From Hominiventricola filiformis (GTDB taxonomy: Bacteria; Bacillota; Clostridia; Lachnospirales; Lachnospiraceae), in contig NZ_JAJEPS010000012.1 in assembly GCF_020686965.1 (NCBI RefSeq), forward strand, positions 30,089 through 94,088: a stretch of DNA of 64,000 nucleotides, read 5' to 3'. Below the pieces are notes generated by a model that searched no databases, was not told the origin of the DNA, and saw nothing but the letters and a program-made list of their open reading frames with translations. Of this stretch, positions 41,057-50,457 are shown one piece after another. Numbering within the stretch: position 1 is the first letter of the stretch; each line of letters starts with the position of its first letter. Both the position numbers and the translations under genes were made by a program.

Positions 41057-42424
41057 GTGGTATTTTCAAGCTTTACATTTTTATTCCGCTTTTTACCTTG
41101 TTTTTTGGTGGTATATATGGTATGCCCTGCAAAATGGAAAAACCTGGTGTTGTTTGCAGGCAGCCTTGCGTTTTACTTTTACGGAGTAAGAAAGACTCCG
41201 ATGTATCTGATTTTATTTCTTATATCTTTGCTTCTCAACTGGTATCTGGGTGCCTGGATGGTCCAGGCAGCAGATGAGAAACACCGAAAGCAGCGGCTCT
41301 TTGCCGGTGTTCTTTTTAACTTGTGTCCCCTGATGGTATTTAAATATAGTGGATTCTTTACCGGGCGTGGGCTGCTTCTTCCCCTGGGAATCAGTTTTTA
41401 TACTTTCCAGATGATTGGATGGCTGGTTGATCTCTATCGAAGAGAAATCCGGGTATTTCCTTCGTTCCTTCATTTTGGAACATGGGCCTCCATGTGGCCG
41501 CACATGAGCTCCGGGCCGATTCTTCGATGGAAGGATACGGAAACAGATCTGGGGGCGCGGCGGGTAACAGCCTCAGATGTGGAGGAAGCCTTACGGGAGC
41601 TGACCATCGGGCTTGTCATGAAGGTGCTGCTGGCCAATCAGCTGTCCGGTCTGTGGCAGAAAGTGGGAACGATCGGTTACGAAAGCATCTCCACACCCTT
41701 TGCCTGGCTGGGATTGATCGCATTTACATTTCAGATTTATTTTGATTTCTATGGCTATTCTCTCATGGCAGTGGGACTTGGAAGGCTGCTTGGCTTCCAT
41801 CTGCCGGAAAACTTTCATTATCCCTATATGGCGTGTTCGATGACGGAGTTCTGGCGCAGATGGCACATGACCCTGGGAAGCTGGTTCCGGGATTACGTCT
41901 ATATCCCGCTGGGAGGAAGCAGATGCTCCCGTTGGAAACTGTTAAGAAACCTTCTGGTCGTATGGCTGCTCACGGGTATCTGGCATGGGGCAGGATGGAA
42001 TTTCCTTTTGTGGGGCGGCTGTCTGTTTGTTATGATTGCGGCAGAAAAATTTCTTTATTTAAAAATATTGAATCGGTATCCATGGTTGGGACATCTTTAT
42101 ATGATGATATTGATTCCGCTGTCCTGGCTGCCTTTTGCAGTGGCAGAAATTCGGAATATCGTAGTGTATCTGGAACGATTGTTCCCGTTTTTTAATGCAC
42201 CGGGTGCTTACACCTGGTACGCCGGGGATTATTTGAAATATGGTCAGATGTATGTGTGGCCATTGCTGGCAGGACTTATTTTCATAACACCATGGCCGCG
42301 GAAAATCTATGAAAAATACAAAGGGAGCCTGATTTCAGCAGTGGTATTGCTGATGCTGTTCTGGTTCAGCATTTACTGCATCCATATGGGACAGGATGAT
42401 CCTTTTTTGTATTTCTCATTTTAG
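41057..42424 (+). CDS. MBOAT-family O-acyltransferase (AlgI/DltB-like)
   Basis: 455 residues starting at GTG 41057 (AGGAGAG in front). About ten membrane segments with the MBOAT core: RRWHMTLGSWFRDYVYIPLGG and the catalytic His in LTGIWHGAGWNFLLWG (about residue 310). Such enzymes pass acyl, mostly acetyl, groups across the membrane onto surface polymers. The next gene encodes an SGNH protein with a signal anchor, the usual second half of the AlgI-AlgJ/X type machine. Next to the GDP-fucose genes, a fucosylated capsule or wall glycan is a likely target. Confidence 0.92.
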   Translation: MVFSSFTFLFRFLPCFLVVYMVCPAKWKNLVLFAGSLAFYFYGVRKTPMYLILFLISLLLNWYLGAWMVQAADEKHRKQRLFAGVLFNLCPLMVFKYSGFFTGRGLLLPLGISFYTFQMIGWLVDLYRREIRVFPSFLHFGTWASMWPHMSSGPILRWKDTETDLGARRVTASDVEEALRELTIGLVMKVLLANQLSGLWQKVGTIGYESISTPFAWLGLIAFTFQIYFDFYGYSLMAVGLGRLLGFHLPENFHYPYMACSMTEFWRRWHMTLGSWFRDYVYIPLGGSRCSRWKLLRNLLVVWLLTGIWHGAGWNFLLWGGCLFVMIAAEKFLYLKILNRYPWLGHLYMMILIPLSWLPFAVAEIRNIVVYLERLFPFFNAPGAYTWYAGDYLKYGQMYVWPLLAGLIFITPWPRKIYEKYKGSLISAVVLLMLFWFSIYCIHMGQDDPFLYFSF

Positions 42425-42433
42425 GGGATAGGG

Positions 42434-43267
42434 ATGAAAAAACGAAACTGGTATACCATTCTTTTGCTGGTCAGTCTGTTGTTGGCAGCGGGATGGAAAA
42501 TGGATATGCGTGTACAGAAATGGCAGCATGAGCGGAACACGGTCGATGAGGCAGAGAATACGGTTGATGAATTTTCGCCGCAGACGACGGAAGAAAATAT
42601 CACGAGTCAGGAGCCTGCTGAAACAGAAGAAGAGCCGCAGGAGGAAGAAACAGAACCTGACAAACCTTCCTTCCCGGAGATTGATAATTCCTTTGATGAT
42701 GTCTTATTTATCGGAGATTCCAGGACAGATGGTCTTTCGGAATATGGGCATCTGGGAAATGCGGATGTATTTGCCGATTCCGGGTTGAGTGCCTACACGG
42801 CCATGACGAAGAAGCTGCGGGTGTCGGGAGAGGATGAAACCCAATATACGTTGGAGGAGCTTCTAAGCAAGCGGCAATATAAACTCATTCTGGTGATGTT
42901 GGGGATCAATGAACTGGGTTATGACCGGCAGGCAGCCATCCGGAAATACGGAGAGCTGGTGAATCAGATACAGGAGCTTCAGCCGGATGCCTGTCTGGTG
43001 CTGGAGGCCAACCTTCATATGACAGAAGAAAAATCTGAGGGTGATGCTATTTTCAATAATGAAAATATTAACGAGATGAATGATGCCATCCATCATCTTG
43101 CCGAAGAAAAGAATCTCGGGTGGCTGGATGTCAATGAGCTGTTTGATGATGAAAATGGAAATCTGAATGCAGATCTCTCCGCGGACGGGGCGCATATACT
43201 TGGAAAGTATTATGCAGACTGGTCAGACTGGATTTTACAGAAATTGCAGCAACAGGATGTAAAATAA
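42434..43267 (+). CDS. Membrane-anchored SGNH/GDSL hydrolase-like acetyltransferase partner
   Basis: 277 residues. One N-terminal membrane segment (residues 8-20), an acidic linker rich in Glu/Thr/Pro (about 35-82), then an SGNH domain: block I FIGDSRTDGL (Ser nucleophile), block III MLGINELGY, and block V DGAHILG (Asp, His). It begins nine bases after the MBOAT gene. It likely moves the acyl group onto the extracellular polymer or removes it. Catalytic residues are all present. Confidence 0.85.
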   Translation: MKKRNWYTILLLVSLLLAAGWKMDMRVQKWQHERNTVDEAENTVDEFSPQTTEENITSQEPAETEEEPQEEETEPDKPSFPEIDNSFDDVLFIGDSRTDGLSEYGHLGNADVFADSGLSAYTAMTKKLRVSGEDETQYTLEELLSKRQYKLILVMLGINELGYDRQAAIRKYGELVNQIQELQPDACLVLEANLHMTEEKSEGDAIFNNENINEMNDAIHHLAEEKNLGWLDVNELFDDENGNLNADLSADGAHILGKYYADWSDWILQKLQQQDVK

Positions 43268-43277
43268 TCGGAAAAAG

Positions 43278-43286
43278 TGTTATAAT
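43278..43286 (+). promoter_or_regulatory. Extended -10 promoter
   Basis: TG-T-TATAAT (43278-43286), an extended -10 without good -35, 42 bases before the UPF0303 gene. Confidence 0.45.
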
Positions 43287-43327
43287 AGAGCTATCTTACG
43301 GGAGAATATAAAGGAGGAAGATTCGAT

Positions 43328-43825
43328 ATGATGTTGGAAGAGACAATCAGAATTTTAAGCATGCAGGAAGAGATTCTTCAGTTTCCGCACTTTACCAATA
43401 AAGATGCATGGGAACTGGGAAGCTATATGGTATCCGAGGCAGCACATAACGGCCTTCCGGTAGTCATCAGTATCCGTCTGAACAGTGGATACACCCTGTT
43501 CCAGTATGGATTCAAAGGAACCAATTATTGTAATGAAATCTGGATGAAGAGAAAACACAATACTGTCCGGACTATGGAGATGAGCAGCCTTCGTCTGTAT
43601 ATGGATTTGAAGATGAATCAGGAAGAGCTGAAGGACCGCGGATTGAATGATGAGGAATATGTGGCATGCGGCGGCGGATTCCCCATTCGTGTGGCAGGAG
43701 CGGGCGTGATCGGAAGTATTATCGTATCCGGTCTTGACCATATGGCCGACCATGAATTTGCAGTAGCGTGCATCAGTCAATATCTGAGAGTAGATGAGAT
43801 TCCGCGTCTGCCGGTTCATTTCTGA
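43328..43825 (+). CDS. UPF0303/heme-degrading-domain-like protein
   Basis: 165 residues of the UPF0303 (GlcG/HbpS-like) fold: PVVISIRLNSGYTLFQYGFKG, the MKRKHNTVRTMEMSS stretch and GGGFPIRVAGAGVIGSIIVSGL near the end. Related proteins bind heme or sense small molecules, but no heme function can be claimed here. AGGAGGAAG precedes the tandem ATG ATG start (43328). It is transcribed alone or with the next gene. Confidence 0.8.
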   Translation: MMLEETIRILSMQEEILQFPHFTNKDAWELGSYMVSEAAHNGLPVVISIRLNSGYTLFQYGFKGTNYCNEIWMKRKHNTVRTMEMSSLRLYMDLKMNQEELKDRGLNDEEYVACGGGFPIRVAGAGVIGSIIVSGLDHMADHEFAVACISQYLRVDEIPRLPVHF

Positions 43826-43851
43826 AAAATGATTAAAAATGCATAAAATAC

Positions 43852-43880
43852 TTGCTAAAAATGAAAGAATTATATACAAT
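43852..43880 (+). promoter_or_regulatory. Promoter of the phosphoribosyltransferase-like gene
   Basis: TTGCTA (43852-43857), 17 bases, TACAAT (43875-43880), 77 bases before the start codon at 43958. Confidence 0.55.
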
Positions 43881-43957
43881 ATTCCTATGAGAGAACAGCG
43901 GAGAGTCAGATGCCATAGAACAGGAATCTGAAAGGGCGCAAGAAGGGGGATTTCAAT

Positions 43958-44599
43958 ATGGAAGATCGTATGTATAAGGTATTTTCACCCAATGACAGTA
44001 AGGTTGCGATGAAAGTGATTCCGGGGCATTTTGTCACCACACATTCTCATATTACACATTATGTGGATATGACGACGTTGCGTGCAAGACAGAATGAAGC
44101 GGAAGCTGCTGCAAGAATTCTGGCAAGTAAATATGCCAATAATACCCCGGTGGACAGTATCATCTGTCTGAATGGCTGTGAAGTGATCGGTGCATACCTT
44201 GCACAGGAACTGACCAAATCCGGAATCATGTGTCTGAATGCACATCATACCATTTATGTTACTTCTCCGGAGCAGGATATTAACGGTCAGATGATCTTCC
44301 GTGATAATTCCAAGATTATGGTAGAAGGGAAGAATGTACTGATTTTATCTACTTCTATTACTACAGGCGTGACACTGGATAAAGCAATTGACAGTGTGGA
44401 ATATTATGGAGGAAGAGTACGCGGTATTGCATCAATCTTCAGTTTTATCAGTAAAGCAAGAGGAATTGAAGTGAACAGTATCTTCGATGCCAAAGATTTG
44501 AAGGGATATGCATCCTACGATGCCAAAGTTTGCCCCATGTGTAAGGCGAAACAGAAGATTGACGCTATCGTCAACGGATATGGTTACAGTAAGATGTAG
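43958..44599 (+). CDS. Orotate phosphoribosyltransferase-like protein with altered PRPP loop
   Basis: 213 residues of type I phosphoribosyltransferase fold. The PRPP loop reads VLILSTSITTGVTLDKA (about residues 126-142): the two acids usually before ITTG (DDV or EDV) are replaced by Ser-Thr. The C-terminus has CPMCKAKQK, a possible metal site. It lies next to carAB, suggesting a link to pyrimidine metabolism, but the missing acids argue for a binding or regulatory protein instead of a normal OPRT. Strong Shine-Dalgarno AAGGGGGA. Confidence 0.75.
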   Translation: MEDRMYKVFSPNDSKVAMKVIPGHFVTTHSHITHYVDMTTLRARQNEAEAAARILASKYANNTPVDSIICLNGCEVIGAYLAQELTKSGIMCLNAHHTIYVTSPEQDINGQMIFRDNSKIMVEGKNVLILSTSITTGVTLDKAIDSVEYYGGRVRGIASIFSFISKARGIEVNSIFDAKDLKGYASYDAKVCPMCKAKQKIDAIVNGYGYSKM

Positions 44600-44618
44600 A
44601 AAAAATTTATAAAAATGA

Positions 44619-44648
44619 GGGGGAGGGCTTGTCAACTTCCCCCTTTTT
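44619..44648 (+). terminator. Terminator overlapping the carA promoter
   Basis: GGGGGAGG (44619-44626) pairs with CTTCCCCC (44636-44643) with one G-U, followed by five T. It ends the phosphoribosyltransferase-like transcript. Confidence 0.8.
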
Positions 44649-44657
44649 GTGTATAAT
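44629..44657 (+). promoter_or_regulatory. carAB promoter
   Basis: TTGTCA (44629-44634), exactly 17 bases, TATAAT (44652-44657). The -35 lies in the loop of the terminator hairpin above, so the two signals share DNA. No PyrR-type leader is visible in the 48 bases to the start codon. Confidence 0.75.
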
Positions 44658-44705
44658 ACTAACAATTTGGGCATTTTTAAGACAGGAAAGGACAAAGGTG
44701 AAAAG

Positions 44706-45785
44706 ATGAAAGCATTTCTTATTCTGGAAGATGGCCATGTCTTTACAGGCAGAAGCATCGGTTCCACCAGAGAAGCGGTCAGTGAGATCGTCTTCAATAC
44801 ATCCATGACAGGATATTTGGAAGTACTGACAGATCCGTCCTATGCAGGACAGGCAGTTGTTATGACATACCCGTTAATTGGCAACTACGGAATCTGCTAT
44901 GAGGATATGGAATCAGAAAGGCCGTGGGTAGACGGATTTATCGTCCGTGAGCTGTCCAGAATGCCGAGCAATTTCCGTTGCGAGGATACGATTCAGAATT
45001 TCCTTGAGAAAAATGATATTCCGGGTATCTGTGGAATTGACACCCGTGCACTTACCAAGATCCTTCGTGAGTCCGGTACGATGAACGGTATGATTACCAC
45101 CAATGAGAATTATGATATGGATGAAGTGATGAAGAAGCTGAAAGCTTATTCTACGGGAGATGAGGTGTCGAAAGTTACCTGCCGTGAAAAATCTGTTCTT
45201 CCGGGTGCTGGATATAAAGTAGCGCTTCTGGATCTGGGTGCGAAGAGAAATATTGCGCGTTCTCTGAACGAGCGAGGATGTGAGGTCACGATTTATCCGT
45301 CCTTTACAACAGCGGAAGAGATCATTGCTTCCAATCCGGATGGTATTATGCTTTCCAATGGACCTGGAGATCCGAAAGCCTGCGCACAGGTAATTAAAGA
45401 GATACGTAAACTCTATGAGACAGATATTCCTATTTTTGCAATCTGTCTGGGACATCAGCTGATGGCTCTTGCAACCGGTGCAGATACATTCAAATTAAAA
45501 TATGGACACCGTGGTGGAAATCATCCGGTAAAAGATATGGAAACAGGACGTGTGTATATTTCTTCCCAGAACCACGGTTATGCCGTAAATCCGGAGAGCC
45601 TGGATCCGAAAGTTGCCGTACCGGCATTTACCAATGTTAACGACGGAACCAACGAGGGACTGAAATATGTGGGCAAGAACATCTTTACGGTACAGTATCA
45701 TCCGGAAGCATGCCCGGGACCGCAGGATTCCAGCTACCTGTTTGACAGATTTCTGAAGATGATGGAGGAGAAGAAGAATGCCTAA
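44706..45785 (+). CDS. carA: Carbamoyl-phosphate synthase small subunit
   Basis: 359 residues from ATG 44706 (AAAGGTG in front; longer in-frame starts lie in the promoter). N-terminal EDGHVFTGRSIGS, then a class I glutamine amidotransferase domain with Cys nucleophile in FAICLGHQLMA (about residue 246) and HPEACPGP (catalytic His). It releases ammonia from glutamine and feeds CarB, for pyrimidine and arginine synthesis. It overlaps carB by eight bases. Confidence 0.98.
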   Translation: MKAFLILEDGHVFTGRSIGSTREAVSEIVFNTSMTGYLEVLTDPSYAGQAVVMTYPLIGNYGICYEDMESERPWVDGFIVRELSRMPSNFRCEDTIQNFLEKNDIPGICGIDTRALTKILRESGTMNGMITTNENYDMDEVMKKLKAYSTGDEVSKVTCREKSVLPGAGYKVALLDLGAKRNIARSLNERGCEVTIYPSFTTAEEIIASNPDGIMLSNGPGDPKACAQVIKEIRKLYETDIPIFAICLGHQLMALATGADTFKLKYGHRGGNHPVKDMETGRVYISSQNHGYAVNPESLDPKVAVPAFTNVNDGTNEGLKYVGKNIFTVQYHPEACPGPQDSSYLFDRFLKMMEEKKNA

Positions 45786-48700
45786 GAATCCGGATATTAA
45801 AAAAGTACTGGTAATCGGTTCCGGTCCTATCGTAATCGGACAGGCTGCCGAGTTTGACTATGCAGGAACACAGGCCTGCCGTTCTCTGAAGGAAGAGGGA
45901 CTGGAAGTTGTACTTCTGAACTCCAACCCGGCTACCATCATGACTGATAAGGACATTGCAGACCGTGTATACATTGAGCCGCTGACGGTTGATGTAGTAG
46001 AACAGCTCATTTTAAAGGAAAAACCGGACAGTGTACTGCCGACCCTTGGCGGACAGGCAGGACTGAACCTGGCTATGGAGCTGGATGAGAGAGGATTCTT
46101 CGAGAAGACCGGTGTAAAACTTATCGGAACCACTTCCCAGACCATTAAGAAGGCAGAAGACCGTCTGGAGTTCAAGGCAACCATGGAGAAGATCGGTGAG
46201 CCGGTAGCTCCGTCTCTGGTTGTTGAGAACCTGGAAGATGGTATTGCATTCTCCAATAAGATCGGTTATCCGGTTGTTCTTCGTCCGGCATATACCCTGG
46301 GCGGAAGCGGCGGCGGTATCGCTCACAATCAGGAAGAACTGGAGGAGATTCTTGCAAATGGTCTTCGTCTCTCCCGTGTAGGACAGGTTTTGGTAGAGCG
46401 CTGCATCGCAGGATGGAAAGAGATCGAGTACGAGGTAATGCGTGACGGCGCAGGCAATGTAATTACCGTCTGCAACATGGAAAATATTGACCCGGTCGGC
46501 GTCCATACCGGTGACAGTATTGTAGTAGCTCCGTCCCAGACCCTTGGAGATAAAGAGTATCAGATGCTCCGTACTTCTGCGCTGAACATTATCAGTGAGC
46601 TGAAGATCACGGGAGGATGTAACGTACAGTTTGCACTTCATCCGGAAAGCTTCGAGTACTGTGTTATCGAGGTAAACCCGCGTGTAAGCCGTTCTTCTGC
46701 ACTGGCTTCCAAAGCAACCGGATATCCGATTGCAAAGGTGGCTGCAAAGATCGCCATTGGTTATACGCTGGATGAGATTAAAAATGCCATTACCGGACAG
46801 ACTATGGCAAGCTTCGAGCCGATGCTGGACTACTGCGTTGTCAAGATGCCGCGTCTTCCGTTTGATAAATTCATCAGTGCAAAGAGAACCCTGACCACAC
46901 AGATGAAGGCAACCGGTGAGGTTATGAGTATCTGTGATAATTTCGAGGGCGGCCTCATGAAAGCCATTCGTTCTCTGGAGCAGCATGTAGACAGCCTTAT
47001 GTCCTATGATTTCAGCCATCTGGATAAAGCAGGACTTCTGGAGCAGCTGGAAGTGGTAGATGACCGCAGAATCTGGGTTATCGCAGAAGCACTTCGTCAG
47101 GGAGTTTCCTATGACGAGATTCATGACATTACGAAGATTGATAAATGGTTCATCGACAAGATTGCTATTCTGGTAGAGATGGAGCAGGCTCTGAAGACTC
47201 AGGAACTGACGGTAGATCTCTTGAGAGAAGCAAAGAGAATCGAGTTCCCGGATAACGTGATCGCAAATCTGACCGGAAAATCCGAGGAAGAGATCAAGAA
47301 GATGCGTTACGACAATGGTATCGTAGCAGCATTCAAGATGGTAGATACCTGTGCAGCAGAGTTCGAAGCATCTACGCCATATTACTATTCTGTATATGGA
47401 AGTGAAAATGAAGCCATTGAGACCAACGATCGTAAGAAGGTGCTGGTACTTGGCTCTGGCCCGATCCGTATCGGTCAGGGTATCGAGTTCGACTTCTGCT
47501 CCGTACATTGTACCTGGGCATTTTCCAAAGAGGGTTATGAGACCATTATCATTAATAACAATCCGGAGACCGTAAGTACGGACTTCGATATTGCAGATAA
47601 ACTGTATTTTGAGCCGCTGACTCCGGAAGATGTGGAGAGCGTGGTTCGCCTGGAAAAACCGGACGGAGCTGTGGTACAGTTCGGCGGACAGACTGCCATC
47701 AAACTGACAGAGGCTCTTATGAAGATGGGTGTGCCGATCCTTGGAACTTCCGCAGAAAATGTAGATGCAGCTGAGGACAGAGAGCTCTTCGACGAGATTC
47801 TGGAACAGTGCCAGATCCCGAGACCGAAGGGAGGCACCGTATACACGGCAGAGGAAGCAAAAGAAGTAGCAAACAGACTGGGATATCCGGTACTGGTTCG
47901 TCCTTCTTACGTACTTGGCGGACAGGGTATGCAGATTGCCATCAATGATGAGGATGTAGAAGAATTCATCGGTATCATCAACCGGATTGCACAGGATCAT
48001 CCGATTCTGGTTGATAAATACCTGCAGGGTAAAGAGATCGAGGTCGATGCGGTATGCGACGGTGAGGATATCCTGATTCCGGGTATCATGGAGCATATTG
48101 AGCGTGCGGGTATCCATTCCGGAGACAGTATTTCCGTATATCCGGCAAAGAGTATCAGTCAGAAAGTAAAAGATACCATCGAAGAGTACACCAAACACCT
48201 GGCACGTTCCCTGCATGTTATCGGACTGATCAACATTCAGTTCATCGCTGTAGGCGAGGATGTATATGTCATCGAGGTAAATCCCCGTTCCAGCCGTACG
48301 GTACCGTACATCAGCAAGGTAACTGGTATTCCGATTGTGCCGCTGGCAACCAAAGTGATCCTTGGATATAAGATCAAGGATCTGGGGTACACACCAGGAC
48401 TTCAGAAAGAAGCAGATTACTTCGCAGTGAAGATGCCGGTATTCTCCTTCGAGAAGATCCGTGACGCTGATATCAGCCTTGGACCGGAGATGAAATCCAC
48501 TGGTGAGTGTCTGGGTATCGCAAAGACCTTTAATGAAGCACTTTACAAGGCATTTCTGGGTGCGGGAATCTGCCTGCCGAAATACAAGAACATGATCATG
48601 ACTGTCCGCGATGAGGACAAGGCAGAGGCTGTGGAGATTGCCAAGAGATTCGAAGCTCTGGGTTACAATATCTACGCAACCAAGGGAACTGCCCGTGCAC

Positions 48701-48975
48701 TTATGGATGCAGATGTACAGGTTCGTCTGACCAGAAAGGTAGAGCAGGAGTCTCCGAATATCCTGGATCTGATTCTTGGTCATGAAATTGACCTGGTTAT
48801 CGACACACCGTCCCAGGGCGTTGAGCACAGCCATGACGGATTTGTTATCAGAAGACATGCCATCGAGACCGGCGTCAATGTTCTGACAGCGATTGACACA
48901 GCAAAAGCACTGGTTACCTCTCTGGAAGATACTGACCACAAGAATCTGACGTTGATTGATATTGCGAAAATCTAA
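45778..48975 (+). CDS. carB: Carbamoyl-phosphate synthase large subunit
   Basis: 1065 residues, normal length, with two homologous ATP-grasp halves (VLVIGSGPIVIGQAAEFDYAG at the N-terminus and VLVLGSGPIRIGQGIEFDFCS near residue 558) and a C-terminal methylglyoxal-synthase-like regulatory domain (about 935-1065). It makes carbamoyl phosphate from bicarbonate, ammonia and two ATP. Start overlaps carA; a strong terminator follows at 48998. Confidence 0.98.
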   Translation: MPKNPDIKKVLVIGSGPIVIGQAAEFDYAGTQACRSLKEEGLEVVLLNSNPATIMTDKDIADRVYIEPLTVDVVEQLILKEKPDSVLPTLGGQAGLNLAMELDERGFFEKTGVKLIGTTSQTIKKAEDRLEFKATMEKIGEPVAPSLVVENLEDGIAFSNKIGYPVVLRPAYTLGGSGGGIAHNQEELEEILANGLRLSRVGQVLVERCIAGWKEIEYEVMRDGAGNVITVCNMENIDPVGVHTGDSIVVAPSQTLGDKEYQMLRTSALNIISELKITGGCNVQFALHPESFEYCVIEVNPRVSRSSALASKATGYPIAKVAAKIAIGYTLDEIKNAITGQTMASFEPMLDYCVVKMPRLPFDKFISAKRTLTTQMKATGEVMSICDNFEGGLMKAIRSLEQHVDSLMSYDFSHLDKAGLLEQLEVVDDRRIWVIAEALRQGVSYDEIHDITKIDKWFIDKIAILVEMEQALKTQELTVDLLREAKRIEFPDNVIANLTGKSEEEIKKMRYDNGIVAAFKMVDTCAAEFEASTPYYYSVYGSENEAIETNDRKKVLVLGSGPIRIGQGIEFDFCSVHCTWAFSKEGYETIIINNNPETVSTDFDIADKLYFEPLTPEDVESVVRLEKPDGAVVQFGGQTAIKLTEALMKMGVPILGTSAENVDAAEDRELFDEILEQCQIPRPKGGTVYTAEEAKEVANRLGYPVLVRPSYVLGGQGMQIAINDEDVEEFIGIINRIAQDHPILVDKYLQGKEIEVDAVCDGEDILIPGIMEHIERAGIHSGDSISVYPAKSISQKVKDTIEEYTKHLARSLHVIGLINIQFIAVGEDVYVIEVNPRSSRTVPYISKVTGIPIVPLATKVILGYKIKDLGYTPGLQKEADYFAVKMPVFSFEKIRDADISLGPEMKSTGECLGIAKTFNEALYKAFLGAGICLPKYKNMIMTVRDEDKAEAVEIAKRFEALGYNIYATKGTARALMDADVQVRLTRKVEQESPNILDLILGHEIDLVIDTPSQGVEHSHDGFVIRRHAIETGVNVLTAIDTAKALVTSLEDTDHKNLTLIDIAKI

Positions 48976-48997
48976 TAACAGGAAATGAATATAAAAA

Positions 48998-49035
48998 AAC
49001 TGGCAGCAGAGGTAACTCTGTTGCCAGTTGTTTTT
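48998..49035 (+). terminator. carAB terminator
   Basis: AACTGGCAGCAGAG (48998-49011) and CTCTGTTGCCAGTT (49016-49029) form a 14-bp stem with one G-U and a GTAA loop, followed by GTTTTTG. It lies within the in-frame upstream extension of the next gene, which shows that the gene starts later. Confidence 0.88.
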
Positions 49036-49047
49036 GATGGAGGAAAT

Positions 49048-50373
49048 ATGACAAAGGATATGACAACGGGTTCGCCTGTCCGGCTGATTATCGGATTTGC
49101 GATCCCTATGTTCCTTGGAATGCTGTTCCAGCAGTTTTACAGCATGGTGGACACATTGGTGGTTGGACGATTTCTTGGTGTAAATCCGTTGGCAGGGGTA
49201 GGTTCCACCACATCCCTCAACTTTATGGTCATCGGATTTTGCACAGGCGTCTGTAATGGGTTTGCCATTCCGGTGGCACAGATGTTCGGCGCACAGGAGG
49301 AACACCGTCTCCGGAAATATGTGACCAACAGCGCGTGGCTTTGTATGATATTTTCCGTTGTGATGACTTTAGCAGTAGTGGCATCCTGCAGAGCCATTCT
49401 GACATTGATGAACACGCCAAAAGAAATTTTTGAATATGCTTATATCTATATTTTGATTGTCTTCTGGGGAATTCCATGTACTTTTCTTTATAATATCCTT
49501 GCAGGTATTATCCGGTCACTGGGAGACAGTAAGACGCCGGTTGTCTTTCTGGCACTGTCATCCGCGATCAATATTGTGCTGGACCTGGTGTTTGTGTTGT
49601 TGTTTCACATGGGAGTGGAAGGCCCGGCTATTGCGACAGTACTGGCACAGGGCATTTCAGGTGTGATCTGTCTTTGGTATATGTGGAAAAAATTCCCGAT
49701 TCTGCATGCCACAAGGGATGAGTGGAAACCGGAGCCTTCCTATATGGCGAAGCTTTGCTATATTGGAATTCCCATGGGATTACAGTACTCGGTCACCGCT
49801 ATCGGTACACTGGTATTGCAGGCGGCTATCAACGGATTAGGTGCAGCGGTAGTTGCCGGTGTCACGGCAGCTCAGAAGATTAATGCCTTTATCTCCTGCC
49901 CGGTGGAATCACTGGGACAGACTATGGCACCTTATACGGGGCAGAACATGGGAGCCGGAAAGCTTGACCGGATTGGAAAAGGATTAAAGAGCGCTTCACT
50001 GATTGGTTTTTTGATGTCTGCAATTTGTTTTGTGATTGCTGCACTTTTTGGAAAACAGCTGACCCTTCTCTTTGTAGATGCAGGTGAGACGGCCATTATT
50101 GCTTACTCCTATGAGTTCCTTCTATTCTGCACTGGTGGTTATTGTCTGCTGACATTGGTGAACACGGTGCGGTTTACGATTCAGGGAATGGGATTTTCTG
50201 TTTTTGCTATCTGTTCCGGTGTAATGGAGATGATTGCAAGAATTTTGGCATCTACCGTAGTGGCTGGAAAAGTGGGATTTATCGGGATTTGTCTTGCCCA
50301 TCCGTTGGCATGGGTATTTGCGGATATCTTCCTGATTCCGGCGTTTTTCTGGTGTAGAAAACGAATTGCATAA
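49048..50373 (+). CDS. MATE-family efflux transporter
   Basis: 441 residues from ATG 49048 (GGAGGAAA in front). A start at 48985 would put the carAB terminator in the coding sequence, so it is rejected. Twelve membrane segments; first half PMFLGMLFQQFYSMVDTLVVGRFLG, second half GIPMGLQYSVTAIGTLVLQAAI. Not closely similar in detail to the MATE protein at 31395. No own promoter is evident, so it may rely on read-through from carAB. Confidence 0.92.
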   Translation: MTKDMTTGSPVRLIIGFAIPMFLGMLFQQFYSMVDTLVVGRFLGVNPLAGVGSTTSLNFMVIGFCTGVCNGFAIPVAQMFGAQEEHRLRKYVTNSAWLCMIFSVVMTLAVVASCRAILTLMNTPKEIFEYAYIYILIVFWGIPCTFLYNILAGIIRSLGDSKTPVVFLALSSAINIVLDLVFVLLFHMGVEGPAIATVLAQGISGVICLWYMWKKFPILHATRDEWKPEPSYMAKLCYIGIPMGLQYSVTAIGTLVLQAAINGLGAAVVAGVTAAQKINAFISCPVESLGQTMAPYTGQNMGAGKLDRIGKGLKSASLIGFLMSAICFVIAALFGKQLTLLFVDAGETAIIAYSYEFLLFCTGGYCLLTLVNTVRFTIQGMGFSVFAICSGVMEMIARILASTVVAGKVGFIGICLAHPLAWVFADIFLIPAFFWCRKRIA

Positions 50374-50411
50374 AATGCTGGAACAGGGGAAAACTGTTTT
50401 TGAAACAGTGC

Positions 50412-50440
50412 TTGACATATTGCCTAAATTGTGATAGATT
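50412..50440 (+). promoter_or_regulatory. eut operon promoter
   Basis: TTGACA (50412-50417), 17 bases, TAGATT (50435-50440). Start would be near 50447, giving a leader of about 160 bases. Confidence 0.7.
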
Positions 50441-50457
50441 AGTCAAAGATAATTAAG

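Noticed and set aside
39756..41069. Minus-strand open frame of 437 codons over the isomerase fusion gene
   Set aside because: Shadow of the plus-strand gene, which shows complete mannose-6-phosphate isomerase motifs. It also runs through the acyltransferase promoter.
48985..49047. Longer N-terminus for the second MATE protein
   Set aside because: It would translate the carAB terminator hairpin, while ATG 49048 has an ideal Shine-Dalgarno and the usual MATE start.
45012..49305. Very long minus-strand open frame across carB (about 1,100 codons)
   Set aside because: It is antisense to carB, which has full domain structure and correct length. Its translation is rich in Cys/His/Arg and has no family motifs; the openness comes from biased codon use of carB.
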